Shown: piece by piece, positions 44,376 to 53,541 of the stretch
Position numbering within the stretch: position 1 is the first letter of the stretch
Layout of the letters: every line of letters starts with the position of its first letter
Source: Chloroflexota bacterium
Lineage (GTDB): Bacteria > Chloroflexota > Chloroflexia > Chloroheliales > Chloroheliaceae
Reading direction: 5' to 3'
Assembly (NCBI GenBank): GCA_028287745.1
Contig: JAQBPB010000019.1
Location: 121,965 to 185,964, forward strand
DNA length: 64,000 bases
Notes under the pieces: model-generated
Database searches by the model: none
The model's input: the letters and a program-made list of their open reading frames with translations, nothing else
What the model was told of the DNA's origin: nothing
Program-made: the position numbers and the translations under genes

Positions 44376-45185
44376 TTAGCCCTGGATGCGGAACTGGCGC
44401 GGCGAGACTTTATAGCGCGACCGGAAAATCCGGCTGAAGTAGGAATAATTCCGGAAGCCGCTGGTTTCGGCAATCTGTTCCAGCGGCATAGTAGTCAGCC
44501 GGATACGTTCGCAGGCTATCGCCAGCCGGACATCAATCGCGTATTCGATAATTGTTTGCCCAAAAGTCGCTTTGAATAGATGGACTACCCTGGATACACT
44601 CAGCCCGGCATACCGGGCGGCATCTTCCAGGCTAAAATTGGTGGTCGCGTTCTGCTCAACAAAATGTTTTACCTTGTACGCTACTACGGCGGTCCCTTTA
44701 GGGTCCTGGCTGCTGGTCAAAATCAACCTGTCCAACCCCAGGCACAGGCTGCGCAGCAAATTACTGGAAATCTCGTCTACCTCATCCCAGACGCGCCTCT
44801 TTTCGGCAATCAAAAGCCGCCAGATTACAAGCAGTCCTTCGTCCGGTGAGATATTAAAATGGGCCGGCTGCTGTTTTTGGGCCCACCAGTTGTCCAACCA
44901 GCTACCGTTGCAAAATACATAATAGTCACCACTGGCAGATTGTGCTAGTGGGCTGCCGCTGGAGGCCGACACTTTCAATTCGTAGGGCTGGCCCGGTGAG
45001 TAAATCAGCAAGTCGCCGGAAGCAATAACTTTAAGCTGGTTTCCGACCAGGGCCTGGGCCTGGCCTTCGGTTTGGAGCCTTATCAGGTAATTTTTCAAAC
45101 CCTCTCGTTGAATATCGTGGTAGCCCCTGGTATGAAAAGAATAACCGGCTCCCAGCACCCGGGCGTTCGCGTTGTCGGTAGTCAT
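44376..45185 (-). CDS. AraC-family transcriptional regulator
   Basis: 269 aa from ATG 45185, preceded by AAGGAGTGAG; the open frame extends to 45344 but that part overlaps the divergent promoter. Seen: N-terminal cupin-like sensing domain (about residues 10-100, GDLLIYSPGQPYELKV), and a C-terminal double helix-turn-helix (TTNFSLEDAARYAGLSVSRVVHLFKATFG ... RIRLTTMPLEQIAETSGFRNYSYFSRIFRSRYKVSPRQFR). Such proteins usually activate catabolic operons in response to a sugar. It is divergent from the sugar isomerase/Gfo-Idh/ThuA operon and is its likely regulator. Confidence 0.92.
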   Translation of the reverse strand: MTTDNANARVLGAGYSFHTRGYHDIQREGLKNYLIRLQTEGQAQALVGNQLKVIASGDLLIYSPGQPYELKVSASSGSPLAQSASGDYYVFCNGSWLDNWWAQKQQPAHFNISPDEGLLVIWRLLIAEKRRVWDEVDEISSNLLRSLCLGLDRLILTSSQDPKGTAVVAYKVKHFVEQNATTNFSLEDAARYAGLSVSRVVHLFKATFGQTIIEYAIDVRLAIACERIRLTTMPLEQIAETSGFRNYSYFSRIFRSRYKVSPRQFRIQG

Positions 45186-45224
45186 CTCACTCCTTGACAC
45201 AATAATAGCCAGATAAGTCAACTT

Positions 45225-45256
45225 TTGAGCAAATAATTTATAGACATTATAACACC
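45225..45256. promoter_or_regulatory. Overlapping divergent promoters, AraC gene and sugar operon
   Basis: Plus strand: TTGAGC (45225-45230), 17 bp, TATAAC (45248-45253). Minus strand: extended -10 TGTTATAAT at 45254-45246. The two -10 boxes overlap, so only one polymerase could bind at a time, a common arrangement for an AraC regulator and its target. Confidence 0.6.
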
Positions 45257-45337
45257 TCCGGTCTTTAATAGAACTATACCGATAAATCTTCCGGGCGACT
45301 TGCCAGCCCACATGCCTGAAAATATGAGAGGAGTAAT

Positions 45338-46387
45338 ATGGCACAAATCAAAGGACCAGCGCTGTTTCTAGCCCAATATGCCGGTGAAGAAGCTCCCTTT
45401 AATACTCTTGAAAACATTACCGCCTGGGCCGGGTCACTCGGCTTTGTAGGCGTCCAGTTACCGTCCGATAATAAAAACTTCATTGACCTGGAGAAAGCGG
45501 CCGAGTCCAGGGACTATTGTGATGAGCTTAAAGGGCGCACTAACGGCCTGGCAATAACCGAACTGGCCGCCCATCTCCAGGGCCAGTTGGTAGCGGTCCA
45601 CCCGGCTTTTGATGTGATGTTTGATGCTTTTGCGCCCAAAGAATTACACGGCAATCCGAAAGGCCGGGCCGAATGGGCCGTTGATCAGATGATTAAAGTC
45701 ATTAAAGCTTCCCGCAACATGGACCTGGACGTTGCCGTAACTTTTTCCGGAGCCTTGCTCTGGCACACCTTTTACCCCTGGCCGCAGCGGCCCAAGGGCC
45801 TGGTGGATCTGGGTTTCTCGGAACTGGCGCGCCGCTGGCAGCCGATTTTGAACGCGGCGGAGGAATATGGGGTTGACCTGGCCTATGAGATTCATCCTGG
45901 CGAAGACTTGCACGATGGGGTGACTTTTGAACGGTTCCTGGCCGCTACCGGCAACCACCCCCGCGTGAAAATGCTTTACGACCCCTCGCACTTTGTCCTG
46001 CAACAACTCGACTATGTCGGCTACCTGGATGTCTACAAAGACTACATCCGGGTTTTCCACGTTAAAGATGCCGAGTTCAACCCCTCGCCGCGTTCGGGCG
46101 TGTACGGCGGTTACCAGGATTGGTTGGACCGGCCGGGCCGCTTCCGCAGCCTGGGTGACGGCCAGGTGGACTTCAAGAAAATTTTCTCCAAGCTGACTCA
46201 GAACGGCTATAAGGGCTGGGCGGTCCTCGAATGGGAAGACGTGCTTAAAGACGCGGTCCAGGGCGCCCGGGAAGGAGCCGTTTTTATTAAAGAAATGCTG
46301 ATCGAGCCGCCGACCAAGGCTTTTGACGATTTTGCCGGGGGCCAGGCCGATGAAGCCACCAACCGCAAAATTTTAGGCCTGGTTTAG
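45338..46387 (+). CDS. Sugar phosphate isomerase/epimerase (TIM barrel)
   Basis: 349 aa. Seen: the AP-endonuclease-2-like barrel with metal-binding elements: LAYEIHPGEDLHDG (Glu and His), MLYDPSHFVLQQLDYVGYL (Asp, His), VFHVKDAEF (His, Asp) and the last WAVLEWED (Glu). These are the usual metal ligands of the IolE/xylose-isomerase-like superfamily. Activity class: isomerisation or epimerisation of a keto-sugar or inosose. Excellent ribosome site GAGGAG. First gene of the putative five-gene catabolic operon, reading away from the AraC gene. Confidence 0.9.
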   Translation: MAQIKGPALFLAQYAGEEAPFNTLENITAWAGSLGFVGVQLPSDNKNFIDLEKAAESRDYCDELKGRTNGLAITELAAHLQGQLVAVHPAFDVMFDAFAPKELHGNPKGRAEWAVDQMIKVIKASRNMDLDVAVTFSGALLWHTFYPWPQRPKGLVDLGFSELARRWQPILNAAEEYGVDLAYEIHPGEDLHDGVTFERFLAATGNHPRVKMLYDPSHFVLQQLDYVGYLDVYKDYIRVFHVKDAEFNPSPRSGVYGGYQDWLDRPGRFRSLGDGQVDFKKIFSKLTQNGYKGWAVLEWEDVLKDAVQGAREGAVFIKEMLIEPPTKAFDDFAGGQADEATNRKILGLV

Positions 46388-46466
46388 AGCGTAGCGTGGA
46401 AGGTTGAACGGGGAACATTGCAAGTAAAACGCCTCAGGTTAAAGCCTACTTATAGCTTTAGCCTTA

Positions 46467-46494
46467 ACTGGCTACTGACTACTGATTACTAACC
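46467..46494. repeat. Heptanucleotide tandem repeat (ACTGACT-type)
   Basis: Four units with period 7: ACTGGCT, ACTGACT, ACTGATT, ACTAACC, between the first two genes of the sugar operon and ending 20 bp before the second start codon. Same family as 26298-26318. Confidence 0.6.
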
Positions 46495-46514
46495 AACGAG
46501 GATTATTAAATTTA

Positions 46515-47261
46515 ATGGATACTAACCGGATTGCTTTACAACTTTACACCGTACGCGAAAAGGCCGGACAAGATTTAGAAGCTACCCTGCGCCAGGTCGC
46601 CGGTATCGGCTACCGGGCGGTTGAACTGGCCGGGTTTTATGGCCGGACCGCCGCTGAACTGCGCTCCTTGCTGGACGCTTACGGCCTTAAAGCCGCCAGC
46701 GCCCATGTCGGACTGGCCGCTTTTGCCGCCGACCCGGCCCAGGTCTTTGCCGATATGCATACTCTCGGCTGCGAATACGCGATTATGCCTTTCCTGCCGG
46801 AAGACCAGCGCCGGACCCGGGCCCAGTTCGAACAACTGGCCGCCACGTTAAACCGGCTGGGCGGTCTGGCCCAGGCCGAAAATATCAAGTTTGGCTATCA
46901 CAACCACGCCTTTGAGTTTGCCCCGGTTGAAGGTACTTCGCTCTGGGAAGTCCTGCTGGAACAGACCGACCCGGCCCGGGTAATCCTGGAACTCGACCTT
47001 TACTGGGTCAGTTTCGCCGGGGTGGACGCGCTGGAACTGCTGAAGCAGCACCCGGGACGGTTCCCTTTGCTGCACATGAAGGATATGGCGGACAGCCCGG
47101 CCCGCGAAGATTTGCCGGTCGGTGAAGGCGTTTTACCCTGGAAGGAAATCCTGGGACAGGCCAAATCCACCAATACCGCCTGGTACATCGCCGAGATGGA
47201 TAATCCCCGCGACGCTTTTGAAGATGTCAAAACCAGCTTTCAAAGTCTGCAACAGCTCTAA
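46515..47261 (+). CDS. Sugar phosphate isomerase/epimerase (IolE/hyi-like)
   Basis: 248 aa. Seen: N-terminal IALQLYTVREKAGQDLEATLRQVAGIGYRAVELAGFYG, typical of this family, with later metal-ligand elements GYHNHAFEF (His), VILELDLYWVSFAGV (Glu/Asp), LLHMKDM (His/Asp) and WYIAEMDN (Glu). The pattern LYTVREK plus GYHNHAFEF is common in proteins encoded next to Gfo/Idh/MocA dehydrogenases. Expected to isomerise a keto-sugar intermediate. GAGGAT lies upstream of the ATG. Second gene of the operon, 127 bp after the first, with a heptamer repeat in the gap. Confidence 0.9.
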   Translation: MDTNRIALQLYTVREKAGQDLEATLRQVAGIGYRAVELAGFYGRTAAELRSLLDAYGLKAASAHVGLAAFAADPAQVFADMHTLGCEYAIMPFLPEDQRRTRAQFEQLAATLNRLGGLAQAENIKFGYHNHAFEFAPVEGTSLWEVLLEQTDPARVILELDLYWVSFAGVDALELLKQHPGRFPLLHMKDMADSPAREDLPVGEGVLPWKEILGQAKSTNTAWYIAEMDNPRDAFEDVKTSFQSLQQL

Positions 47262-47297
47262 TTTATTTGAAAGTTCTAGTCAAGATAAAGAGGTCTT

Positions 47298-48449
47298 ATG
47301 ACGCAAGAGCTATTATCGAGAAGACTACGGGCCGGTATAGTGGGCGGTGGGGCCGGTTCCTTTATTGGTAAGGTTCACCGGATTGCCTCCGCCCTGGACG
47401 GCCAGTCCCTCCTGGTGGCGGGGGCTTTATCCTCCGACCCTCAAAGGGCTAAAGCCTCCGCCGATGCCTGGTTCCTGGAACGCTCTTATGCCAGCTACCA
47501 GGAGATGGCTCAGGCCGAAGCAAGCCGCCCGGACGGAATTGATTTCGTGATCGTAGCGACCCCTAACCACCTGCATTTCCCGGTGGTAAAAGCCTTCCTG
47601 GAACAAAACATCCCGGTAGTCTGCGACAAGCCGATGACCTTTAACCTGGAAGAAGCCCAGGCCCTGGTCAAACTGGTCGAAGAGCGAAAGGTGGTATTTG
47701 CCCTCACCCACAACTACACCGGCTATCCCACGGTGCGCCAGGCCCGTTATATGGTCCAGCAGGGCATTCTGGGCGACATCCGCAAAGTGCTGGTTGAATA
47801 TATCCAGGACTGGTTGATGGAGCCGCAAGAGCAAAAAGGTAACAAACAGGCCGAATGGCGGACCGACCCGGCCCGGTCGGGCGCGGCGGGTTGTGTGGGG
47901 GATATTGGTACCCACGGCGAAAACCTGCTGGAGTTTGTTACGGGGCTGAAAATCCAGTCGTTATGCGCCGATTTGACTGCTTTTGTACCAGGCCGGGCGC
48001 TGGACGATGACGCCAATATTCTCCTGCGTATGGAAAACGGCGGCAAAGGTCTTTTGACCTGTTCGCAAATCGCAGCGGGTGAGGAGAACCGTTTGAGCAT
48101 TCGGATTTACGGTTCAAAAGCCGGCCTGGAATGGAACCAGATGGAGCCTAACAGCCTTATCTTGAAGCAGCCCGGCCAACCGGCCCAGGTGCTGCGGACC
48201 GGCCAGCCTTACATGAGCGCCGACTCCAATGCCATGGTCAGAATTCCGTCCGGCCATCCCGAAGGTTTCCTGGAAGCCTTTGCCAACATCTACCAGCTGG
48301 CGATTGCCGACATCCGCCGGGCTAAAGCGGGCCAGCCCTTGCAGGGCGGCTACCCGACGGTATATGACGGTTTGCGCGGCCTCCAGTTCATTACAAAGGT
48401 AGTCGAAAGTTCCCAAAAGGGCAGCGTCTGGGTGAATTTTGCGGATTAG
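47298..48449 (+). CDS. Gfo/Idh/MocA-family oxidoreductase
   Basis: 383 aa. Seen: Rossmann segment GIVGGGAGSFIGKVHRIASAL, sugar-dehydrogenase motif VVCDKPMTFNLEEA with conserved Lys, and CVGDIGTHGENLLEFVTG with the catalytic-site His. The GxGxxG element and the insertion SFIGKVH match a subgroup often found in sugar-catabolic clusters. NAD-dependent oxidation of a sugar ring hydroxyl is the likely role. AAAGAGG precedes the ATG. Third gene of the operon, 36 bp after the second. Confidence 0.9.
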   Translation: MTQELLSRRLRAGIVGGGAGSFIGKVHRIASALDGQSLLVAGALSSDPQRAKASADAWFLERSYASYQEMAQAEASRPDGIDFVIVATPNHLHFPVVKAFLEQNIPVVCDKPMTFNLEEAQALVKLVEERKVVFALTHNYTGYPTVRQARYMVQQGILGDIRKVLVEYIQDWLMEPQEQKGNKQAEWRTDPARSGAAGCVGDIGTHGENLLEFVTGLKIQSLCADLTAFVPGRALDDDANILLRMENGGKGLLTCSQIAAGEENRLSIRIYGSKAGLEWNQMEPNSLILKQPGQPAQVLRTGQPYMSADSNAMVRIPSGHPEGFLEAFANIYQLAIADIRRAKAGQPLQGGYPTVYDGLRGLQFITKVVESSQKGSVWVNFAD

Positions 48450-48571
48450 TGCGAAATTCCTGACCAGCTAATGAGCCCTGTAACCCTGTTCCTGGCTTTG
48501 CCAATGATGTGGTGGCGGGCCAGGGCCGGGTATTTTCTCGAAGATTGAAGAAAAGCTTAAGGAGCATATAA

Positions 48572-49216
48572 ATGAAGAAGGCCATGATGACCTGGGGCGG
48601 CTGGGAAGGCCACCAGCCCCGGAAGGGTGCGGAGCTATTCAAGCCGATTTTGGAGGACGCAGGTTATGAAGTGGAAGTTTACGATACACTTGATATTTAC
48701 GCGGACCAGGCCAAAATGAGTTCCTACGACCTGATTGTACCCATCTGGACCCAGAGTACGATTACCAACGAGCAGGAAAAAGGCTTGCTGACCGCCGTTA
48801 AAAACGGCACCGGTATCGCGGGCTGGCATGGTTGTATGGGTGATTCTTTCCGCAACAACGTGGAGTACCAGTTTATGGTCGGCGGCCAGTGGGTCGCTCA
48901 TCCCGGCAACATTATCGACTACCGGGTGAATATTACCAAAACCGACGACCCGATTGTCGCTGGCTTGCAGGACTTTGATATGCATTCGGAACAATATTAC
49001 ATGCATATCGACCCTTCCAACGAAGTCCTGGCGACCACCACCTTCAGCGGCGAACACGCTTACTGGATCGAGGGTACGGTTATGCCGGTAGTCTGGAAAC
49101 GCCAGTGGGGTAAAGGCCGGGTCTTCTATACATCGCTGGGCCACGTTGTTAAAGATTTCGAAGTGACCGAAGCGCGTGAAATTGTGCGGCGCGGCATGCT
49201 CTGGGCCACCCGTTAA
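48572..49216 (+). CDS. ThuA-domain protein (trehalose-utilisation type)
   Basis: 214 aa. Seen: a class-I glutamine-amidotransferase-like fold without the catalytic Cys nucleophile pattern of true amidotransferases; family elements are [35 protein letters not shown] and [21 protein letters not shown]. Known: in rhizobia ThuA works with the Gfo/Idh-type dehydrogenase ThuB in oxidising trehalose and related disaccharides to 3-keto forms. Presence between two Gfo/Idh genes supports the same chemistry here (inference). AAGGAGC sits eight bases before the ATG. Fourth gene of the operon; the next dehydrogenase follows by 54 bp. Confidence 0.88.
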   Translation: MKKAMMTWGGWEGHQPRKGAELFKPILEDAGYEVEVYDTLDIYADQAKMSSYDLIVPIWTQSTITNEQEKGLLTAVKNGTGIAGWHGCMGDSFRNNVEYQFMVGGQWVAHPGNIIDYRVNITKTDDPIVAGLQDFDMHSEQYYMHIDPSNEVLATTTFSGEHAYWIEGTVMPVVWKRQWGKGRVFYTSLGHVVKDFEVTEAREIVRRGMLWATR

Positions 49217-49270
49217 TTATTGCCGGTAGTTTTTGAGTTAGCAAAAGAAAGAAAGAAGCGTGAAGCCGTA

Positions 49271-50377
49271 ATGACAAAACCTAAAACCAGGGTTGGTATA
49301 ATCGGGGCCGGGGTTATCAGTGGTATTTACCTGGAAGCGCCTAAAAAGTTTAACATTCTGGAGATGGCCGCCATAGCCGATATTGACATTTCCAGGGCGA
49401 AAGCCAAAGCCGAACAATATGGAGTGCCGAAAGCCTGCAGCGTTGAAGAACTGCTGGCCGATCCTGAAATTGACCTGGTGATTAACCTGACTATCCCGGC
49501 GGCTCACGCCGGGGTCAGCCTGGCCGCCCTGGAAGCTGGCAAATCGGTCTACAGCGAAAAACCACTGGCGACCACCCGTGAAGATGCCGTCCGCATTTTA
49601 AGCCTGGCAAAGGAGAAAGGTTTGCGGGTAGGCTGTGCCCCGGATACCTTCCTGGGAGCCGGTCTGCAGACCTGCCGGAAGCTGATTGACGACGGCTGGA
49701 TCGGCCAGCCACTGGCCGCCAGCGCCTTTATGCTGGGAGCCGGGCCTGAGAAATGGCATCCCGACCCGGAGTTTTTCTTTCAACCGGGAGCGGGACCGCT
49801 GTTCGATATGGGGCCGTACTACCTGACCGCCCTGATAAATTTGCTCGGCCCAATTGGCCGGGTGTCCGGCTCGGCCCAGGCGGTCAGGACCGAAAGGACG
49901 ATTACCAGTCAGCCGAAATTCGGTACGGTCCTGAAAGTTAATACTCCTTCCCACGTGGCCGGGGTGTTGGACTTTGAGGGCGGCGTGGTCGGCACGCTCA
50001 TAACCAGTTTTGATGCCTGGCACCACGCCTTGCCGCCTATCGAAATCTACGGGACCGAAGGCACTCTGTCGGTGCCGGACCCGAACACCTTTGGTGGGCC
50101 GGTCAAAATACGCCGGGCCGGGGCGGAAGCCTGGAGTGAAATCCCGCTGACCTTTAACTATGCCACTAACAGCCGGGGACTTGGCGTGGCCGATATGGCC
50201 TTTGCCATTCAATCGGGCCGGGCGCACCGGGCCAGCGGTGACCTGGCTTACCACGTGCTGGATACTATGCAGTCCATCCTGGATGCTTCGACCCAGGAAA
50301 GGCATATCCGTTTAAGCAGCCAGTGCAAGCGGCCTGAGCCGTTGCCGCTCGGTTTTCCGCTGGGCGTGCTGGACTAG
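49271..50377 (+). CDS. Gfo/Idh/MocA-family oxidoreductase
   Basis: 368 aa from ATG 49271; the open frame starts at a TTG at 49220 but the extra residues are not family-like. Seen: [21 protein letters not shown]ossmann start, [15 protein letters not shown] with the catalytic Lys, and the C-terminal substrate domain ([19 protein letters not shown]) in which the usual catalytic His position reads MGPYY. That substitution suggests a different active-site chemistry from its neighbour. Fifth and last gene of the operon, ended by the terminator at 50393-50430. Likely a sugar dehydrogenase or a reductase partner of the first. Confidence 0.88.
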   Translation: MTKPKTRVGIIGAGVISGIYLEAPKKFNILEMAAIADIDISRAKAKAEQYGVPKACSVEELLADPEIDLVINLTIPAAHAGVSLAALEAGKSVYSEKPLATTREDAVRILSLAKEKGLRVGCAPDTFLGAGLQTCRKLIDDGWIGQPLAASAFMLGAGPEKWHPDPEFFFQPGAGPLFDMGPYYLTALINLLGPIGRVSGSAQAVRTERTITSQPKFGTVLKVNTPSHVAGVLDFEGGVVGTLITSFDAWHHALPPIEIYGTEGTLSVPDPNTFGGPVKIRRAGAEAWSEIPLTFNYATNSRGLGVADMAFAIQSGRAHRASGDLAYHVLDTMQSILDASTQERHIRLSSQCKRPEPLPLGFPLGVLD

Positions 50378-50392
50378 TTACCTTCCTGAATT

Positions 50393-50430
50393 AATAGGCG
50401 GTCAGGCTTACAACCTGACCGCCTATTTTC
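50393..50430. terminator. Bidirectional terminator of the sugar operon and MFS gene
   Basis: AATAGGCGGTCAGG / CCTGACCGCCTATT, 7 nt loop, perfect stem of 13-14 bp, followed by TTC-T on the plus strand and AATTAAT-type sequence on the minus strand. It separates convergent genes. Confidence 0.88.
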
Positions 50431-50457
50431 TTAACCTGGTTTTGGACCGGGTGGGTT

Positions 50458-51714
50458 TTAGTTTTGTTCTAAGACGGTTTTAACCGGCTTGCCAAGCTCG
50501 TGAATGCCCCGGCTGAAGAACAGACTGGAAGTAACCAGAATGTAGATTATCCCCATTACTGCCAGCACTACCCGCACATCAACTTGTTCCAATATAAAAC
50601 CTACTCCCAGCACGCCGATGGGAGTAACCACGTTTGCCCCGGCTGTAATTGCGCTTATAACCCGGCCCCGGCTGTTGGCCGGAACCCGGTTGAAAATAAC
50701 CGCGCCCATTATCGGGTTAATCGGCCCGGCGGCTATCCCACCTACGGTGAAAGCCAGGATTAAGACCCAGAAAGGCGGCACCAGGGCTAAAGCGGCATAT
50801 TCAATTCCTATAATGACAAAGCCCCAGAGGAAAATCTCGCGCTGTGGCAGCTTTTTGCTGAAGGCCCCAAAGATTAATGCACCGACCACCGCGCCGCCGC
50901 CGCTTACGGCGATTAGCAAACCCATGTCAAGGGCCTGGCCCAGGAAGGTTTTAGTGTAAAACGGTAAAATCACCCCGTAGACCGCCCCGTCCAGCAAGTT
51001 AGTGACCATTACGACTAAAACAACCGGCTTGATTAAACTGTCTTGCCAGATAAAGGTGAAGCCGCCCACCATTTCTTCCCAAAAAGACTCGGATTTTTCT
51101 TTGCCCGGTTTTATTTTAGTTCGTGGTGTTGCTACAGTGATTATGATTGCCGAAACCGCAAAAGTAGCCGCATCCAGCCACAAGACCTGGCTGGGCCCCA
51201 GTAAGGCAATCAGCAGTCCGGCCAGGGGTGCGCCGATTAACCGGGAGCTGCGCCCAATAACCTGCAGGGCCGAACTGGCCTGTTCCATGGTCATATTTGC
51301 CCGGACGGCCAGGTCGGGCAGTAAAGCCATCCGGGCAGTCCCACCCGGTGTCTCGAACAGGTTAGCAATAAAGACCAGCACCAGCAGCAGCCAGAATTCG
51401 AGCAGCCCGGCGCTGTAGAGCAGCGGTATTAAGCCAATGGTGATAGCACAGGCGCAGTCGGTGATAATGCTGGACCTTCGAAAGCCCAGCCGGTCAACCA
51501 GTGGGCCGCCGATAAAAGCGGCAAAGACCGTTGGCAGGATAATAAAAAAGGCCACAATACCAGTTTTAGCGGCACTACCAGTAGTTTGCAGCACAAACCA
51601 GGGAATAGCAAGGTGGGTCATAACTGTCCCGACCATCGAGATGCCGTTCGCCGTAAACAGGGCTACAACCGGCAAACGGGTAGGTGGATTGGAAATTTCT
51701 ATATCGTCAACCAA
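50458..51714 (-). CDS. MFS transporter
   Basis: 418 aa with about 12 hydrophobic segments. Seen: N-terminal LPVVALFTANGISMVGTVMTHLAIPWFVLQTTGS, the loop motif FIGGPLVDRLGFRRSSIITD (the DRxGRR-like MFS signature), and the second-half FGAFSKKLPQREIFLWG. The pattern fits the MFS group of enterobactin/macrolide-exporter-like proteins (NTP-type MFS_3), so export of a small molecule is at least as likely as sugar import. TTG start at 51714 has AGGAGC seven bases upstream. It converges with the sugar operon, so coupling to that pathway is uncertain. Confidence 0.9.
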   Translation of the reverse strand: MVDDIEISNPPTRLPVVALFTANGISMVGTVMTHLAIPWFVLQTTGSAAKTGIVAFFIILPTVFAAFIGGPLVDRLGFRRSSIITDCACAITIGLIPLLYSAGLLEFWLLLVLVFIANLFETPGGTARMALLPDLAVRANMTMEQASSALQVIGRSSRLIGAPLAGLLIALLGPSQVLWLDAATFAVSAIIITVATPRTKIKPGKEKSESFWEEMVGGFTFIWQDSLIKPVVLVVMVTNLLDGAVYGVILPFYTKTFLGQALDMGLLIAVSGGGAVVGALIFGAFSKKLPQREIFLWGFVIIGIEYAALALVPPFWVLILAFTVGGIAAGPINPIMGAVIFNRVPANSRGRVISAITAGANVVTPIGVLGVGFILEQVDVRVVLAVMGIIYILVTSSLFFSRGIHELGKPVKTVLEQN

Positions 51715-52155
51715 TGTATCCGCTCCTACGATAAATAAGAAAAGCTTGTTTAATTTATTTAGTTTGTTTCAGGACTTCTTTTATCCCTTGAAAGGCTGGT
51801 AGCCGTTCCGGTCCCTGCCAGCGAAATTCGAACACAACATAATAAAGGTCTGTCCGGGTTATACCACTCAACCAGGTTCTGCCCCATTAACTCAAAAACA
51901 CATTAATAATATTTATGTTATTCTGGAAACACTTAAAAATATCAATTCATTTATTAATAATATTAAGTACAAAGCCATAGTAACATAAGTTTTTAGGATT
52001 GCAATAGATAATTAAAATTTTGTACAAATTCAGGGATTATGCGCCCATCTGGGATGTTTAGCAGGATAGGAACGGTTATAATAAATTTACCGTGGGAAAC
52101 TATGCCCGGTTGGAAATGAAATAAAATTACGCAGTAGCAGGTAAAAGAGAACAAC
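51715..52155. other. Intergenic region, promoter only
   Basis: 441 bp, AT-rich. TATAAT at 52077-52082 lies 74 bp before the next start codon, with no good -35. No gene or repeat recognised in the remainder. Confidence 0.4.
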
Positions 52156-53427
52156 GTGAAAATTATAATTGTTGGCGCCGGGCTGGCCGGTCTGGTCTGC
52201 GGCCGGACCCTCCAGCGGGCCGGTCACAATGTAGTAATCCTGGAAGCCAGCGATGGCGTGGGTGGGCGAGTACGTTCCGATAAAGTCAACGGGTTTACTC
52301 TCGAACGCGGTTTTCAGGTCCTGTTCACGGCTTATCCCGCCGCCAAACGCCAGTTGGACTTCAAGCAACTGGACCTGTGTTACTTTGACCCCGGCGCGAT
52401 TATCTCAAAAGAGGGCAAACGCTTCGTCCTGAGCGACCCGCTCCGCAACCCGACCTCACTGGTGTCGTCAGCCTTAGCCCCGGTGGTAACCCTGAAGGAT
52501 AAAGTAAAAACCGGTCTATTCGCGGCCGGTTTGCTGCGCGACAGTATCGGTAAAATTGTCAGCGGGCCGGATACCACCACCGAAGATTTCCTCCGCCAGG
52601 AGGGTTTTTCCGAAAAGTATATCAATAATTTCGTCCGGCCCTTTTTTGGCGGGGTTTACCTGGACAACAGCCTCAATACCAGCGCCAAAGCTTTCAAATT
52701 TGATTTTAAGATGCTGGCCCAGGGCGCGACAGTGTTGCCTTCCGGCGGTATCAGCCGGGTTCCGGAGCAAATTGCCGGGGAACTTGTAACCCGGGAAGCC
52801 CTGCGGTTTAACGCGAAAGTGGCCGGATTGGTCCGGGATAGCAGCGGCCGCTTTACCGGGGCCAGGCTGGAAAGCGGCGAAAAGGTAACGGGTGACGTGC
52901 TGGTGGTGGCGGTCCCGGCCCCCGAAGCCGCCCGCCTGACCGGGCAGCCCATGCCCAAAGGCCAGACCAGCACCGTGAACCTGTATTACAGCGGGCCGGT
53001 TCCTGTTTACAGGGCTAAAAAGCTGGTTTTGAATGCCAATCCCCGGCCCTTTGTTAATAATCTGATTCAGGTCACTAACGTTTCGCCACAGCACGCCCCA
53101 CCGGGCCAGCACTTGCTCTCCTGCACAGTCCTGGGTGTGCCGGAGGAAAGCGATGAAGTCCTTTATAAAAAGGGGTTGGAAGACCTGGGCCGCATCTTCC
53201 AGGGCGATGCCAGGGCCGGAGCGGCGCTGGCCCGTTACAAGCCGCTGGCGCTTTACCGCATTCCTTACGGCCAGTTCGACCAGCCGCCCGGGATTCACCG
53301 CACTTTGCCGGGGAACCATTCCGGCCAACCGGGCCTGTATTTCGCCTCCGAGTTTACCGAAGCCAGCAGCCAGAATGCCGCCATGATTAGTGGCGAAAAG
53401 GCCGCGCAGCTGATTCTTAGAGGCTGA
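52156..53427 (+). CDS. FAD-dependent amine-oxidase-like oxidoreductase
   Basis: 423 aa, GTG start. Seen: KIIIVGAGLAGLVCGRTLQRAGHNVVILEASDGVGGRVRSD, the complete dinucleotide-binding fingerprint with the Glu and the Gly-Gly-Arg that follows; VNGFTLERGFQVLFTAYPAAKRQLD resembles the flavin amine oxidase/desaturase branch; C-terminal PGLYFASEFTEASSQNAAMISGEKAA contacts FAD. Likely an FAD oxidoreductase on a hydrophobic substrate; the same superfamily as the gene at 1776-3308 but not a close copy. A terminator hairpin follows. Confidence 0.85.
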   Translation: MKIIIVGAGLAGLVCGRTLQRAGHNVVILEASDGVGGRVRSDKVNGFTLERGFQVLFTAYPAAKRQLDFKQLDLCYFDPGAIISKEGKRFVLSDPLRNPTSLVSSALAPVVTLKDKVKTGLFAAGLLRDSIGKIVSGPDTTTEDFLRQEGFSEKYINNFVRPFFGGVYLDNSLNTSAKAFKFDFKMLAQGATVLPSGGISRVPEQIAGELVTREALRFNAKVAGLVRDSSGRFTGARLESGEKVTGDVLVVAVPAPEAARLTGQPMPKGQTSTVNLYYSGPVPVYRAKKLVLNANPRPFVNNLIQVTNVSPQHAPPGQHLLSCTVLGVPEESDEVLYKKGLEDLGRIFQGDARAGAALARYKPLALYRIPYGQFDQPPGIHRTLPGNHSGQPGLYFASEFTEASSQNAAMISGEKAAQLILRG

Positions 53428-53452
53428 TTTGTTCTATCCCGGCAGGTTTGTT

Positions 53453-53500
53453 AAAATAGGAGCGACTCACTGTGTTAAGTGGGACGCTCCTATTTTGGGT
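53453..53500 (+). terminator. Intrinsic terminator after FAD oxidoreductase
   Basis: AAAATAGGAGCG (53453-53464) pairs with CGCTCCTATTTT (53485-53496), with an inner pair of arms CTCACT/AGTGGG. Ends in TATTTTGGG. The stem also overlaps the 5' end of the open frame of the next gene, which supports the later start at 53542. Confidence 0.82.
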
Positions 53501-53541
53501 TTACCGGTAACGTTTATAGTAATTCAGGGATTTTTGGTTTA

